A stretch of 64,000 bases of DNA from Ceratodon purpureus (taxonomy: Eukaryota > Streptophyta > Bryopsida > Pseudoditrichales > Ditrichaceae): assembly GCA_014871385.1 (NCBI GenBank), contig CM026426.1:1747852-1811851 (forward strand), written 5' to 3'. Below the pieces are notes generated by a model. It saw nothing but the letters and a program-made list of their open reading frames with translations, did not search any database and was not told the origin of the DNA. A program made the position numbers and the translations under genes. This document shows, piece after piece, positions 11,584 to 22,600 of this stretch. How positions within the stretch are numbered: the stretch's first letter is position 1; every line of letters starts with the position of its first letter.

Positions 11584-12939
11584 TCAGATTAGGTCATCTA
11601 CTTTGAGGTTTGTTTTCAGAAACTGTAGACTGTAGATGTTAATGTTCTTGCGATGTAGCTCGAACTTGACTCTTCCTAGGGACTTTGTCAATAAGTCAGC
11701 TGGTTGCTGAGCTGTGTTAATATACTTGAGATCAATCTCTCCTTGCTGCAACCTTTCTCTCACGAAATGGTAGTGTATCTCTATATGTTTGCTACGGGCA
11801 TGGAAAACGGGATTACGAGCCAGTTTCAAGGCAGATTGATTATCACAGCTGATAGGTAATGGAGTATGTACTAAGCTGGAGGTGATTTCAGGGTTTGCCT
11901 GATATACAGGAACTGTTGCGGAAGGGAGGAGCTTGAGTTTGGTGAGGAGACGCGACAGCCAGACCCCTTCCTGGACGCCATCGCTCAAGGACTTGTACTC
12001 GGATTCGGTGGAGGATCTTGATATGGTCAATTGTCGTTTCGATTGCCAAGATACGGGACCTCTTGCAGCCAAAAACAGGTATGCTCCAATGCTCCTTCGT
12101 GTGTCGAGACAAGTAGCCCAGTCTGCGTCTGTAAAACCTTGAATTGATAACATAGGATTATTGCTATAAAATATTCCATAATCTGAAGTGGATAGTATGT
12201 ACCTTAGAATGTGCATAGCTGAGTCCAAGTGTTGCTGTTGGGGTGCAGCCATATATGATGCGATGCGGTTGACAGCGAAAGCTAAATCGGGTCTGGTTAT
12301 GGTTAGAAAGATAAACTTTCCTACCAGTTGGGAGTATGCGGTAGAATCCACTGACTGTGTGTTGGTTTCAGAGGATAGGGTTTGTCCGGCCGGGAGAGGT
12401 GTCTTGGCAGGTTTAAGGTCCTTGGGAGCGAACTCATTCAGAATGGATAGGACGTATTCATGTTGATGAATGACAATGCCATGAGGAAGATAATCAAAGG
12501 TAATACCTAGATATTTTTTAATTAATCCTAAGTCGGTCATATCATACGTCTCTTGCAAAAACGATTTGAGCCATTTTATCATTTTTGAGCAACTGCCTGT
12601 GATAAAAAGATCATCCACGTATAATAGTAGAAGAAGTACATGTTTGTCCTTGTGAAGGAAGTAGAGGTTCGGGTCGAAGTTGCTGCGATGGAGCCCTAGG
12701 TTTCGGAGTGAAGCATCGATCCTTTCGTACCAAGCCCTGGGAGATTGTTTTAAGCCATAAAGCAAGCGGAGGAGACGACATACCTTTGTTTCTTGTCCTG
12801 GGGCGATGAACCCTGGAGGCTGATGCATGAAGACTGGTTCCTTCAACACTCCGTGGAGGAATGCTGTACGGACATCCATGTGGTGTATGGGCCATTGGCG
12901 AGAGGAGGGACTGCTACTATGGTCCTGATTGTCGCCCAT
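11584..12939 (-). CDS. Copia reverse transcriptase and RNase H
   Basis: A frame of 451 residues with MDVRTAFLHG, LYGLKQSPRAWYER and the catalytic YVDDLFITG of RT. The RNase H domain follows: TDADWATC, then SSTESEYKSLSDGVQE and HIEIHYHFVRE. The first part of RT (KARLVARGFEQQPGLDF) lies just upstream in a different frame (about 13080-12900), so one frameshift separates them. The C-terminus is complete. This domain copies RNA into cDNA and removes the RNA strand; it resembles plant copia proteins throughout. Confidence 0.92.
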   Translation of the reverse strand: MGDNQDHSSSPSSRQWPIHHMDVRTAFLHGVLKEPVFMHQPPGFIAPGQETKVCRLLRLLYGLKQSPRAWYERIDASLRNLGLHRSNFDPNLYFLHKDKHVLLLLLYVDDLFITGSCSKMIKWLKSFLQETYDMTDLGLIKKYLGITFDYLPHGIVIHQHEYVLSILNEFAPKDLKPAKTPLPAGQTLSSETNTQSVDSTAYSQLVGKFIFLTITRPDLAFAVNRIASYMAAPQQQHLDSAMHILRYILSTSDYGIFYSNNPMLSIQGFTDADWATCLDTRRSIGAYLFLAARGPVSWQSKRQLTISRSSTESEYKSLSDGVQEGVWLSRLLTKLKLLPSATVPVYQANPEITSSLVHTPLPISCDNQSALKLARNPVFHARSKHIEIHYHFVRERLQQGEIDLKYINTAQQPADLLTKSLGRVKFELHRKNINIYSLQFLKTNLKVDDLI

Positions 12940-13115
12940 TTGATGACTGGTGCAAAGGTCTCATCGAAGTCGAGCCCGGGTTGCTGTTCAAAGCCACGAG
13001 CAACTAGCCGAGCCTTCTTGGTAGGTAAGCTTCCTGAGGGACCTTCTTTAATTTTGTAAACCCATTTGCAAGTAATGGGTCGAATTCCGTGTGGTAAATT
13101 TTCTAATCTCCAGGT

Positions 13116-14513
13116 CTAATTTTTATGGATGCTATCCATCTCTTTTTGCATGGCATCACACCACCCGGGATCTAACTTGGCTTGTGAAAATGTGATGTTG
13201 TCCGGGTTGGGGATGGGGGCAGGTTGCACCGCAGGTTCAGAGAGTGCTAAGGCTTGGCAATCAGGAGAATCTGCGCTAAGATAGACTACATAGTCGTCTA
13301 ATCGGAAATTATGAGCCCTGTTTCCGGAGCTTCTGCGAAGTGGAGCACTGGTTTCGGCTTCGACACTGGGAACACTGGTTTCGGCTTCGACATTGGGAGG
13401 AGATGGGGTATGGGAAATGGGTGAGTTAGGAGTATATGGAGAGGGTGAAGGTTGGACTGGACTGATGGACTGAGAAGGAGAGGGATATGGTGAATTTTGT
13501 GGACTAAGTGGATCGGGAGTAGTTGTGGAGACTGGGACGGAAGACTGGATGGGATCGGTTTGACTCGGTAGCAGGTCGAGGTAGCTTGGACTGATCTGTG
13601 GAGGGCTAGAGAGGTAGGTGAATTGGTTCTCGTTAAAGAGTACGTCTCTGCTCACTACGATTTTCCTGGTTGCTGGATTCCAACATCTGTAGGCCTTCGA
13701 GTTTTCGTCATAACCGAGGAAGATTGTAGGGAAAGACTTGGCGTCTAGTTTGGTTCGTCTTTCCTTCGGTATGTGAACAAACGCTAGGCAACCCAGGACT
13801 CTTAGATGGGCTATGTTAGGCTTGACTCCCAAGAAGGCTTCTTCAGGAGTGGTTCTTGACAGGGCACGACAGGGTAACCTATTCTGGAAATAGTTAACAG
13901 CCATAGCAATCTCATCCCATAAGAAGCGTGGGATACGCGTACCTGATACGACGCTTCTGATGCCCTCGAGGAGACTTCGATTTTTGCGCTCTGCCGTTCC
14001 ATTTTGCTCAGGTGAGTATCCGGAGGTTAATTGCTGATGGATGCCATGTGTCTCACAGTAAGTTCTGAACTCGTGTGAGACATATTCTCCACCACGGTCG
14101 GAGCGTAGGATCTTGATTTTTAGAGAGGGTGTCTCAACAAGTTGTCTAAATTTGTTGAAAAAGGAGATTGTCTGGGATTTATGGGATAGAAAGTACAACC
14201 AAGTTTTGCGAGAATAGTCATCAATAAAGGTTAGAATATACCTGCAGTTTGATCTCGTTGGTGTGTCTAGGGGGCCGCATAAGTCACTGTGTACTAGTTG
14301 AAGGGGAGAACTAGAAAATGTAGTTCTAATTTTTGGAAAACTTTCTCTGTGATGTTTGCCAAGTGCACAGTTAGAACAGAATCGTTTTAAATAAGGAAGA
14401 GCAGGAATACCGTTTACTAACCTCTGTCGTGACATGTGGTACAGACTTTGGCAGTTCACGTGAGCCAACTTGCGGTGCCAGAGGTCTGTCATTTCTTCTT
14501 GGGAGGTTGCCAT
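13116..14513 (-). pseudogene. Copia integrase
   Basis: A frame of 465 residues holding the GAG-pre-integrase zinc domain (LWHRKLAHVN...CSNCALGKH) and the rve integrase core. The catalytic acidic residues are visible: Asp in VHSDLCGP, Asp in RSDRGGEY, and Glu in GYSPEQNGTAERKNRSL. A Ser/Pro-rich linker follows. It stops at a TAG in KN-stop-TWRLENLP, where related elements have Gln (KNQTWRL), so this reads as a CAG to TAG change; the RT domain follows downstream. Integrase inserts the cDNA into the genome. Confidence 0.92.
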
Positions 14514-14597
14514 CTTGTTGTTTTCCAGGTGAGCCGGTTGCAGCGTCTTGGTGCTTGACTCTGAATTTCCGTGTTCGCATGCTTTGTTGGAACTTGG

Positions 14598-16191
14598 TTA
14601 AATGGCACCCGGTTGTGTTGTTGTGAGCTGAGTGTCTGATGCTGATGAGTCAATGTGTTTGTCACTTGCAGGTTCTGAATCACCTCGTACTGGCTCGGAG
14701 TGAGTTGAGAAACTGTCTGGTGAGGAGCTGATGGCCGGTTCTGGTGATGTTGTTGCTAAGCAAGAGGTTTGGCTTGTGAGTAATGCCTTGGCTGATAGTT
14801 TGTATAATTTAGTGCGAGGGTCTCTCGCAGCTGTAAGGAAAAATCTGTCAGGTTGTTTGATGCAAAAAATAAGACACAATTTTGAAGAAAAAAGAATTTT
14901 GTGCCCTAGATCAGTTAATCTACCAACTGAGATAAGATTAGTTTTAACACCAGGCACATAGAGAACATCTTTGAGCGTTTTGGTATTAGAATCTGAAAAA
15001 GTGACATTTCCTTTGTAGGATACGAGGAGCACTTGCCCAGCAGCAGTGCGAATGCTAGATACAGTGGAGCTAGAGGGAGAGGATACTACTCTCGAATTGC
15101 CTGTGACATGTGAGCTGGCTCCTGAGTCGAGAAACCATGGATCTTCATCGACAGAGAAGGCGCTCATGCATGCGTTCAAGGCTGCTTCGGTCTCTTCGTC
15201 TTCATCGTTGGGTTCTTCATCTGATAGCTCTTCCAAGGTAATGTAAGAGCTCTCGCTAGTCCTTAATGTTGAGAGTTGTATCTGAAGATCTCTGATCTGT
15301 TTCTCTACTTTTGTAACTTCACAATCTGCCTCTACATGACCTGTTTTTCCGCACTTACGACAAACCCGTGTCTGTCCGTTGTAGGTGCGTCCACGTCCTC
15401 GAGAGAAGCGGCCGCCTCGAGAGCCTCTGGAGCCGCGAGTGAAACTACTTCTGCCTACTGTGCGGTTAGGGTAGTAGTAGCCATCGTTTCTGTTAGTATA
15501 CAGGTTCTCTTCGATTTCCTGTCTGGAATCTAGAGATCTGGAACTCTCCTCATGTAAAAGAGATCCCTGCAACTCTTGAAATGTGGGAGTACGCTCTCTC
15601 CCTTGTTGAACAATTTTAAAAGTTGCCCAGCTTTTCGGTAAAGTAGAGAGTACCTTGTCTACGAGATCTTCATCTGTGATGACTACTCCTAGACTTGCTA
15701 ACTGTGTGATCAGTGAGTTGACTTCTTGTAAGTGTGAATCTAGACTTGTACCTTTGGACATGCGCAAAGAGTAGAGTTTCCCCTTTAGGGCTAGACGTCT
15801 GGAGGGACTTTGCACATCATAAAGTGTTCTAAGTTTCTCCCAGATCTGAAGTGGATCTGTTAAATGAATGACATGTAGAAGAATGGAATCTTTTACCGTT
15901 GCAATGATTATGCGGCATGCTTGAATCCGATTGCTGAGATCGGGATCGTCCTGTGTTCTCGAAGTGGTGATGTGTGGATTTCGAAGCTGCTGTCTTGGAC
16001 CTCGCAGCAAGTGTTGTTGTTCCGGAGTCTTCGCTGGAACTGCTGGACGGCGTGGTGGTCGCTTCCTCAGGTAACACGAACTTCCAGAGCCCTTCCTGCA
16101 TGAGTAGCATCTTGAGCTTGTAGCTCCATAAGATGTAGTTGCTTTGACCTTCTAGCTTCATGGACTCTGGGACTTCCCTATTGTGATCCAT
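14598..16191 (-). pseudogene. Copia gag and protease region
   Basis: The start at 16191 gives a typical copia gag N-terminus (KLEGQSNYILWSYKLKMLL) in a frame that runs to 15829. The protein continues in another frame (16010-14598), so there is one frameshift near 15970-16010. The second frame has the retrotran_gag core (DPLQIWEKLRTLYD, LASLGVVITDEDLV), an Arg-Gly rich stretch and a CCHC zinc knuckle (Cys-Arg-Lys-Cys-X4-His-X4-Cys). It ends with the protease, DSGASSHVTG. It stops at a TAA, after which the same frame continues into the GAG-pre-integrase region, so that stop looks like a point mutation. Confidence 0.9.
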
Positions 16192-16257
16192 TGCTGCTTC
16201 TAGTTGAAAATGAAATACTAGATCTACGATCTGAAATTTCTGCTACCGAGTTCTAAC

Positions 16258-16269
16258 GCTCTGATACCA
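16258..16269 (-). promoter_or_regulatory. Primer-binding site, initiator Met tRNA type
   Basis: The minus-strand sequence TGGTATCAGAGC is the standard plant copia site pairing with the 3' end of initiator methionine tRNA, where minus-strand cDNA synthesis starts. Confidence 0.93.
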
Positions 16270-16272
16270 TAT

Positions 16273-16415
16273 TGCAAAGCAGGAAGTCTATTGATGATTT
16301 GCGGAGTGTTACAACCAGCAGTCTTATACTGCGGAGAACCTGATGGACAGGTGTCCATGGTGAACTTTCATCTAAAGGATGAAACCCTAATCTACGAGGG
16401 ATGAAAGTGCTGATA
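16273..16415 (-). repeat. 5' LTR of the copia element
   Basis: A 143-bp repeat, unusually short for a plant copia LTR, separated by three bases from the Met-tRNA primer site on its gag side. Confidence 0.93.
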
Positions 16416-17990
16416 GAATTACATACCTTCAAGGTTGCAACTTAGGCTAGAGAGGACAATCAGTTGTTCACCCTGTATTGTAACCGCGTATTAGATAGAG
16501 GTTCTTATTTTATCGTATCACGCTGCCAAGCTCCGGACCAGCAACGCATACACATGCAGGATTCGAAGTTGTTAGAGTGGAAGCTTGCGGTTGCGGAACA
16601 TAATGATTGGACAAAACTTCCTTGTCCATGTTGCATACAAATGCGGGAGGCGGAGCTCACCATCGCCTCGTACAAGCGGTGTCTGAAGACGAACTGGCAA
16701 CATCCATGGTTCTACGGAGCCATTGAGATGCGTACACGTTCTTATTGTTGTGCATGTGTAGTTTTGAAATTTTGTCATCTGAGTGTGTATTGTCTTAGTA
16801 ATTTAGAGTCGCTCACTAGAACAGTGCCAAGCTTCCATTGCATGTTCCGCAATAAATCTCTAGGACAAAACAAGGGTAAGGTTTTTGTTTATAAATTGTT
16901 TTTGTATAGTCCAGGAAGGTGTGGACTTGGTGAAGCGCATGCAGCCTAGTGGTGACCTTCAAGACTTTTGGGTCATGTTTGACTATGTGAAACAAGTCTC
17001 AAACTAGACAACTATGGCATGCCATGTATATGACAGCAAGTTGTGTATAGTAATAATCATTTTCGATTCTTAAAGGCACGATTCTAAAGATGTTGTACAG
17101 ACTTGTTTTGGCTCTCAGTCAACAGAGTTATGCAAAATAATGGATTCATGAATAAAAGTTTTAAGGTCTTCATGGCTCATAGTGTTGGAGGCAACTGGCA
17201 AGTTGATCGCGAAGTGTAGGTTAACAAAGATCCCAATGTACGTATGGGGGACCGTGAATGCACGCATTTGTTACATTGGACAAAGTACCTTCGAAGGGCA
17301 ACCTCTTCAAACATCTTACCAAGTTTCCAAGACGAGCATATTGCCATGTGCAATGTCTAGAAGGATGCAAAGACTCAAGAAGAAGCGGAAGCACGGTATT
17401 ACATCATTTAGGGTTAGTGGCTTTTATTTGTCATCACAACTAAAGATGGAAGACTATCTCTAAACAATTGGATACCCTTTTGATACAAAAAATGATGTGG
17501 CTCTATGCAACTTGTTGATTTTTGTAATTTTTCATTTGATTCTACAAGCACAAACTCTCTTAAAATTCATATGTTAGAAAATTACTCATTCTTGCATTTG
17601 CCTTTCCTAGGAACTGACTCTGGAAAAAAGAACAGTCATGCCTTCATGCAATCTTGCAGAATCAATCCACAACAGTGGCTCCAACAATCTAGGAATATAA
17701 TGATATGTTGTATGAAGCTACAGTAGACAACTTCATTTGCACGTTCATGCAAATTACAAGTTACTGATTCTAGCTAAATGGAGGAAAAGAAGGTAAGAGC
17801 CTTGACAAAGGAGAGCTGCGGTTGCGCCACCCACAATGCTTAGGGGACCCTAAATTAATTGTCAAGGCGGTGAACTCCTACCCTAGGGCTGAAACATATA
17901 GACAAGAATGGAGGACTTGAGTGCGCTGAGATTTTAAGGTCTACAAAATGCAAGTTAGGCTTGCCACCTCGTTCAAATCATGATTCTTAT
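16416..17990 (+). pseudogene. Transposase-associated-domain-like scrap
   Basis: The frame 16464-16949 contains WKLAVAEHNDW then LPCPCCIQMREAELT and, 15 residues on, KTNWQHPWFYGAIEM. The CPC motif followed by a HL..GF..Y..W type segment recalls the N-terminal zinc domain found in front of plant CACTA-type transposases, but the match is loose and by eye. The frame loses protein character after about 16740. Further frames at 17182-17463 and 17505-17726 are unrecognised. No intact gene. It could belong with the coiled-coil/RING gene that converges on it from 21 kb. Confidence 0.35.
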
Positions 17991-18427
17991 TGCTTGGATT
18001 CTATGAATTCCTTCATACGTCATATTGTACTAGGTCCACTAGGGCATTGAAGAGGCTTTATCAAAACTTGATTTCGATGTCCAACACAATACTTATATCT
18101 TGGAAATTGATTGCAATCCTTTCAAATAACACATTGTTTGGCTTTCAAGCAAATTTTCACGCAAATGTTAAACCATGCTCGCTCATACCACTAAGAAATG
18201 TGAAACCAATGTGGGATGTGGTCCACACGGTCCCCTTGCGTCTATATATATATTGGCAAAATGAAGGAGTACTCAACTCGTCGGAACGTTTCTACATCCA
18301 GGGACCCTGGGACTATGTTGTTCAAGTAAAAAATCAACGCCCCCGCATTTAAATTTTCCTACCACTCAGATTCTTCTATAGTCAATGCATTGCAAATGGA
18401 GATCTCGTCTTGAGTCATCTGCATAAT

Positions 18428-20960
18428 CTATTTATGCTGATCCATGACCAATTTTCCTTTGCCGTTCCATCTAAACCCAAGGAGATGAGTTCCTAATTGG
18501 AACTTCCTCGCACTTTCATCCCAATAGCCATCCAACACATGGTAAAAGAAATTCCCCTTCCCTTTGTCCGACCTTTTTGTTCCAATCAAATTGTTGCACA
18601 ACCTTTCAACTTCTGCTGGATCATTTTCCCAACCAAATTGGGTGCTCTTATTGTTTTTGTACGTTGAATGTTCCATCATATACCAACTTCAAATCATGTC
18701 TTCACCCCACAAACACGGCATCACTGGTGTATTAATCGGATTTTTCTCCCAACATATTGGCATGTAGGGTACCAATCTAAATACTTCATAAAGATGCTCA
18801 TAAAATGGAGGCTTGTATATTGCACAAAACCTACGTGTCAAGGCACAGGAAATGAGGCACATTGGAAGATACGTGCACTAACATGATCCCAATGACCTAC
18901 CTCCTTCTAGCCCAAATGGATTTTTACAAATGGAACAACAAGTTCCATCAATCACAAATGGCGCAAGTTTTGGCCAGAGGATCCTAGGCTCCTTTTCATG
19001 ATAAAATTTTGCAGTCTTATAACTCCAACCCGCAATATCAGATCTATAGCATTGCTTGGGGTCTTCAAAGTAGGCAAGTGATCTAGGAACATTGAATCCA
19101 TATTTGCCAACGAAATAAGTCTAAAATCCCTCTTCTGATTGTGTTGCATGTATTTGTTATCAACTTTCTTGAACTCACTAAACAATTGCTTAGCACGGTC
19201 CACACTCATAATGCATGCAACCTTCTGTTGGTAAATATTTGCTCATTTCCTCAAGTTGACTCTTAAGAATGTCATGGGTAGCCTGTAAGACTATGACGTC
19301 ATCAAAAAAGGCACTTGTGGAAGTCTAGTCGTTATTGGAAAAGGGAATGAATTCTAGGTTTCTTAAGAATTCATTGCTACTAGAAGTTGCGGTTGAAAAG
19401 GCACCAGTAGGCTTGGTGGTGGCAGGGCACAGTTAAGTCAAGGATGTCCAAAAAAGTTGTCCCAGGTACAATTTCAGCTCATGCAAGTGTGTCAAACATG
19501 TCCATCTTCTAAATAAAGTTAAGTATAAGAACGCCAAATGTGGTTTCAATTTACAGTCATTTGCATTGAAGAATATTAATAGTTTTTAATAGATATTTCA
19601 GTTGAAAAAGTAAGTTGTGTCCTAATTATACAAAATCCTCAGACACAATCATTCAATACATCAAATGATCACATTTTGGTACCATTCTTGGATATGACTT
19701 ACATGTACTTGTGTATTATATAAAATAGTTGGTTTGACAAATAAAAAATAATGATTTTTGCACCATGATGCCTGCAAATCCCACCAATATGCGATTTACT
19801 GTGGAGGGTTCAATGATCCAATTATGTATACAATATTTTTAAATGATTTTTTACTCTTTGTAAATGATAAAAATGGAAAAAATAAGGAACTTTGTATGTT
19901 TCAACCAATAATCACCTTAATAGACTTGACAAAAAGTGATACCCATACCTTGGCCGTGTATGGCAAAGGAATTGACAACCTCCGCTTCATTGGAGTGTGA
20001 ACGGTTTTGTGGATACCAGTTGTAGCCGTATTAATAACGGCGGCCAAATCAATATCATCCAATCCAGGGCTATCTCGTGGAACAACTTGGCTAACATCTT
20101 GTACTGTAATTGAGTTTATGGCAGCGACAAGATGTTCTATTTCTTCTCTTTGCTTCTTGATAGTCTCATTTTGTGTCTCTGCTTTGAGGCACATTTCCTC
20201 AATTGTCTTCTGTAGGTTAGCAATTATTTCATCCTTTAGATTGAGCTGACCAATCAAACCATCATCTTCTTGTGGTTGGGCCCTGTCCTCATTCATTACC
20301 ACGTCCATCAGAGTTGCAAGTGTTGCATCCACATCTACACCAACATTGCTAGGGCCCAAAGAATTTATTGGAAGAAGACGAGTTCCGGCCACCAAGGATT
20401 CAGCTCATGCGGCCACAAAGGATTCAGCTGCGAAGCCGTGCCATCCTAGCTGCTTCTGCTGCTTTCATGGTGGAAATCTTACGTTCTGGCATTTCATCTA
20501 AGTCACTATCCTTTTCTGATGCGCTTCACTCTATAGCAACCCCTCTACCATGCTTGTTTGGATTATCGAAGCTTTTGATGACACCTTCGGGGAATTTTAT
20601 TACACTCCTAGGTATAGAAACGTCTAGTGGGTGACACTTGATACCCAACACATGTTTGATCAACCTTCAATCCATTACCTTTCGACGTACAAGTTTAGCA
20701 AACACCATTTTGCACACGAAGAATAGAGCCTCGCTTTTGTTTGGGATTGGTACATTGTATAGATATTGTATCACCTCCAAACACTGTTGCACAAACACAG
20801 GGCACAAGCAATATTTCAAATTCACTTTGTTTGTAGTACGGTTTGCATTATGGCGACGTAGTCGGAATTTCTTGCCGATGTCGCATCATTCAATAAATTG
20901 CTCGCACGTAGAGTAAGGCCATGGTTTTGCTTCGTCTTCCGACCTTGAAATGCAAGCTTC
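18428..20960 (-). pseudogene. Decayed coiled-coil plus RING-like gene (module D)
   Basis: On the minus strand three protein-like blocks follow in order. About 20960-20420 has a conserved-looking globular part (VQQCLEVIQYLYNVPIPNKSE, IPRSVIKFPEGVIKSFDN). 20395-19901 is a heptad-rich coiled coil (LKDEIIANLQKTIEEM..). About 19130-18430 has PFVIDGTCCSICKNPFGLEG, then GSC-stop-CTYLPMCLI, a broken Cys/His RING-like motif. It then reads KPPFYEHLYEVFRLVPYMPICWE and finally a compact C-terminal block (QFGWENDPAEVERLCNNLIG to the stop). The final block is clean for 83 residues. Several TAG/TGA stops and frame changes break the gene. The coiled coil followed by RING order matches module B at 50-52 kb. 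I know of similar unnamed plant sequences but cannot name the family. Confidence 0.5.
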
Positions 20961-21540
20961 GCAAGATTTTGCAAGACTTAGATCCTCTATTGGTGTATGT
21001 CACCCCTCCCTATCCGGATTGCAGCCTTTTCCCGCTTTTTGGCCTATGCTTCTATCACCACATTCTCTTGAGGTTGATCCATTCGAACTCAGCCCACCAC
21101 CGTCGCTAAAGATCTTTGAAGTTGTTTAAACTACCTAATCTACGATTATCCTCAATAACTCAATGATATTTACGGTACATCAACATTTAAAAGCATCATC
21201 AAATCAATTTTGCCACCTCTATAGACAATCCATAGTGCACATGCTTGTGAGTGAATGAAATGGTATCTCCACCTGAATACCAAGCAAATAGCTACCGTGA
21301 GGCTGTTGAAGGCAAGGTGCCTAAGTGGGGAGGTGAGAAATGAGGAGAGGAGGAGGCCTTTTATACTCACGGGTGTAGAAAGTGTGGGTGCACGCACCCG
21401 CCGCGGCATGGGCGCAAGCAGCTATCCTACGCGTGCAGGCGGGTAGGGTAGGGCAGGTGTTGGGCAAGTATTATCAGGCGCAAGCGGATTTCAAACGGGC
21501 CTGAGCAAGTCTCGGCAGGCGGGAAACAAGCGCGAGCACA

Positions 21541-21740
21541 CGCGGGGACAGGCACAAGCACGAGGAAACGCGCGCGAGCAAACGGGGTCGGCGCCTACTC
21601 GCGGGGACTGTCATGTATACGTTGGGACAGGCGCTCACACGCGGGGACAGGCACAAGCACGAGGAAACGCGCGCGAGCAAACGGGGTCGGCGCCTACTCG
21701 CGGGGACTGTCATGTATACGTTGGAACAGGCGCTCACACG
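21541..21740. repeat. 99-bp tandem duplication, GC-rich
   Basis: Two consecutive copies, period 99 bp, beginning CGCGGGGACAGGCACAAG at 21541 and 21640. Each holds GCGCCT...AGGCGC inverted ends. It is much more GC-rich than its surroundings. The surrounding 21410-21540 carries further degenerate units of the same GGGCGCAAGC/GCGGGAC type. Confidence 0.85.
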
Positions 21741-21907
21741 TGGGGACATACCATACTATGGTGACCTTGTGTGAAATTTAATAAGCAGTTGCACTATGTA
21801 ATTTTTTAAGGCACTGTAGCTTGTCATACAAGCATGTCGAGTTTGTCTTGTATAGACACGTCCGTTACATTCTTCACGTCACTCAACAATGGCTAGGACC
21901 CCCTATC

Positions 21908-21927
21908 CCCCCCCCCCCCCCCCCCCC
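21908..21927. repeat. Poly-C tract
   Basis: A run of about 20 C residues. Slippage-prone, so its exact length may be a sequencing artefact. Confidence 0.8.
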
Positions 21928-21954
21928 TCCGGTCTGTTTATGAAGACAACCCTA

Positions 21955-22600
21955 AAGACAATGTGTAAGTAGACGATGAGATAAGCTAGACAACTCCTAG
22001 TTGAAAATGGATGGACTGGAGTTATACAACTTTAAGATTATAACAAGTCACTTAAGTAAGACAATTCTATCTTTAGTGCATTGGAGCTAGAGTAGTCGAA
22101 CGAGGGAACATGTGCACAAAAGCTAGATAACTCAAGATGAGGTACACTAGAATGATACTATATTATATTCAAATGTAAAAAAGGCTTAGAAGGATAAGAC
22201 TACTCTAGATATAGAAATAAAATTACTGAAAGTGATAAGACCACTCTGGAAACAAAAGTAAAGATTTGAAGATTTATAAGTTAGATCCAATTTTGGTATA
22301 AGCAACAAAAAGACTAGTAGTAGACTCTAGTTTTCTTTAAAAAAAAAAATTTAAAAATTATAAGGCTCGAGGTGTGAAGGTAAAAACACTTCTTATATAA
22401 TTTCTTCATATAGTTGGGTGGCTAAACTTGAGACCAATTTATTTGGTCCTTATTTTCTTAGTAGTATTATTGTTTATATTTTGGGTCTCTTTAAGTCATC
22501 ATTGCCTTGATTTTTTGGTATTGTGAAGTATTGGTGAAAATTGGTGGCAAGTTTGTTGCATGTTTGTTATAAACTATGTTATCATTACCACTGAATTCCT
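21955..22600 (+). repeat. Degenerate LTR-like sequence, related to 33.0-33.7 kb
   Basis: Shares a series of blocks in order with 33030-33690: GTGCA..AGAACT.GAGC, a CAAGATGAGGT..ACT block, TTAGATCCAATTTTGG, GTGGCT.A..T.GAGACCAAT..TTGGTCCTT, and GATTTTTT.G..TTGTGAAGTATTG. That spacing is what two old LTRs of one family would show. Whether both belong to one insertion spanning 11.7 kb or are independent remnants cannot be decided by eye. Confidence 0.6.

Larger units (their letters stand above)
10892..16415 (-). mobile_element. Ty1/copia retrotransposon with short identical LTRs, minus strand
   Basis: Direct repeats of 143 bp at 10892-11034 and 16273-16415 are identical base for base by eye. 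Next to the right repeat, read on the minus strand, is TGGTATCAGAGC (16258-16269), the classic initiator-Met tRNA primer site. Next to the left repeat is a purine tract (11035-11043 as C7TT on the plus strand). Pol order is integrase before reverse transcriptase, which defines copia. Flanks share GAATT(T)AC but I cannot find a clean 5-bp duplication. Identical LTRs imply very recent insertion, yet the coding region holds stops and frameshifts. A separate opposite-strand frame lies between pol and the 3' LTR. Confidence 0.95.
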
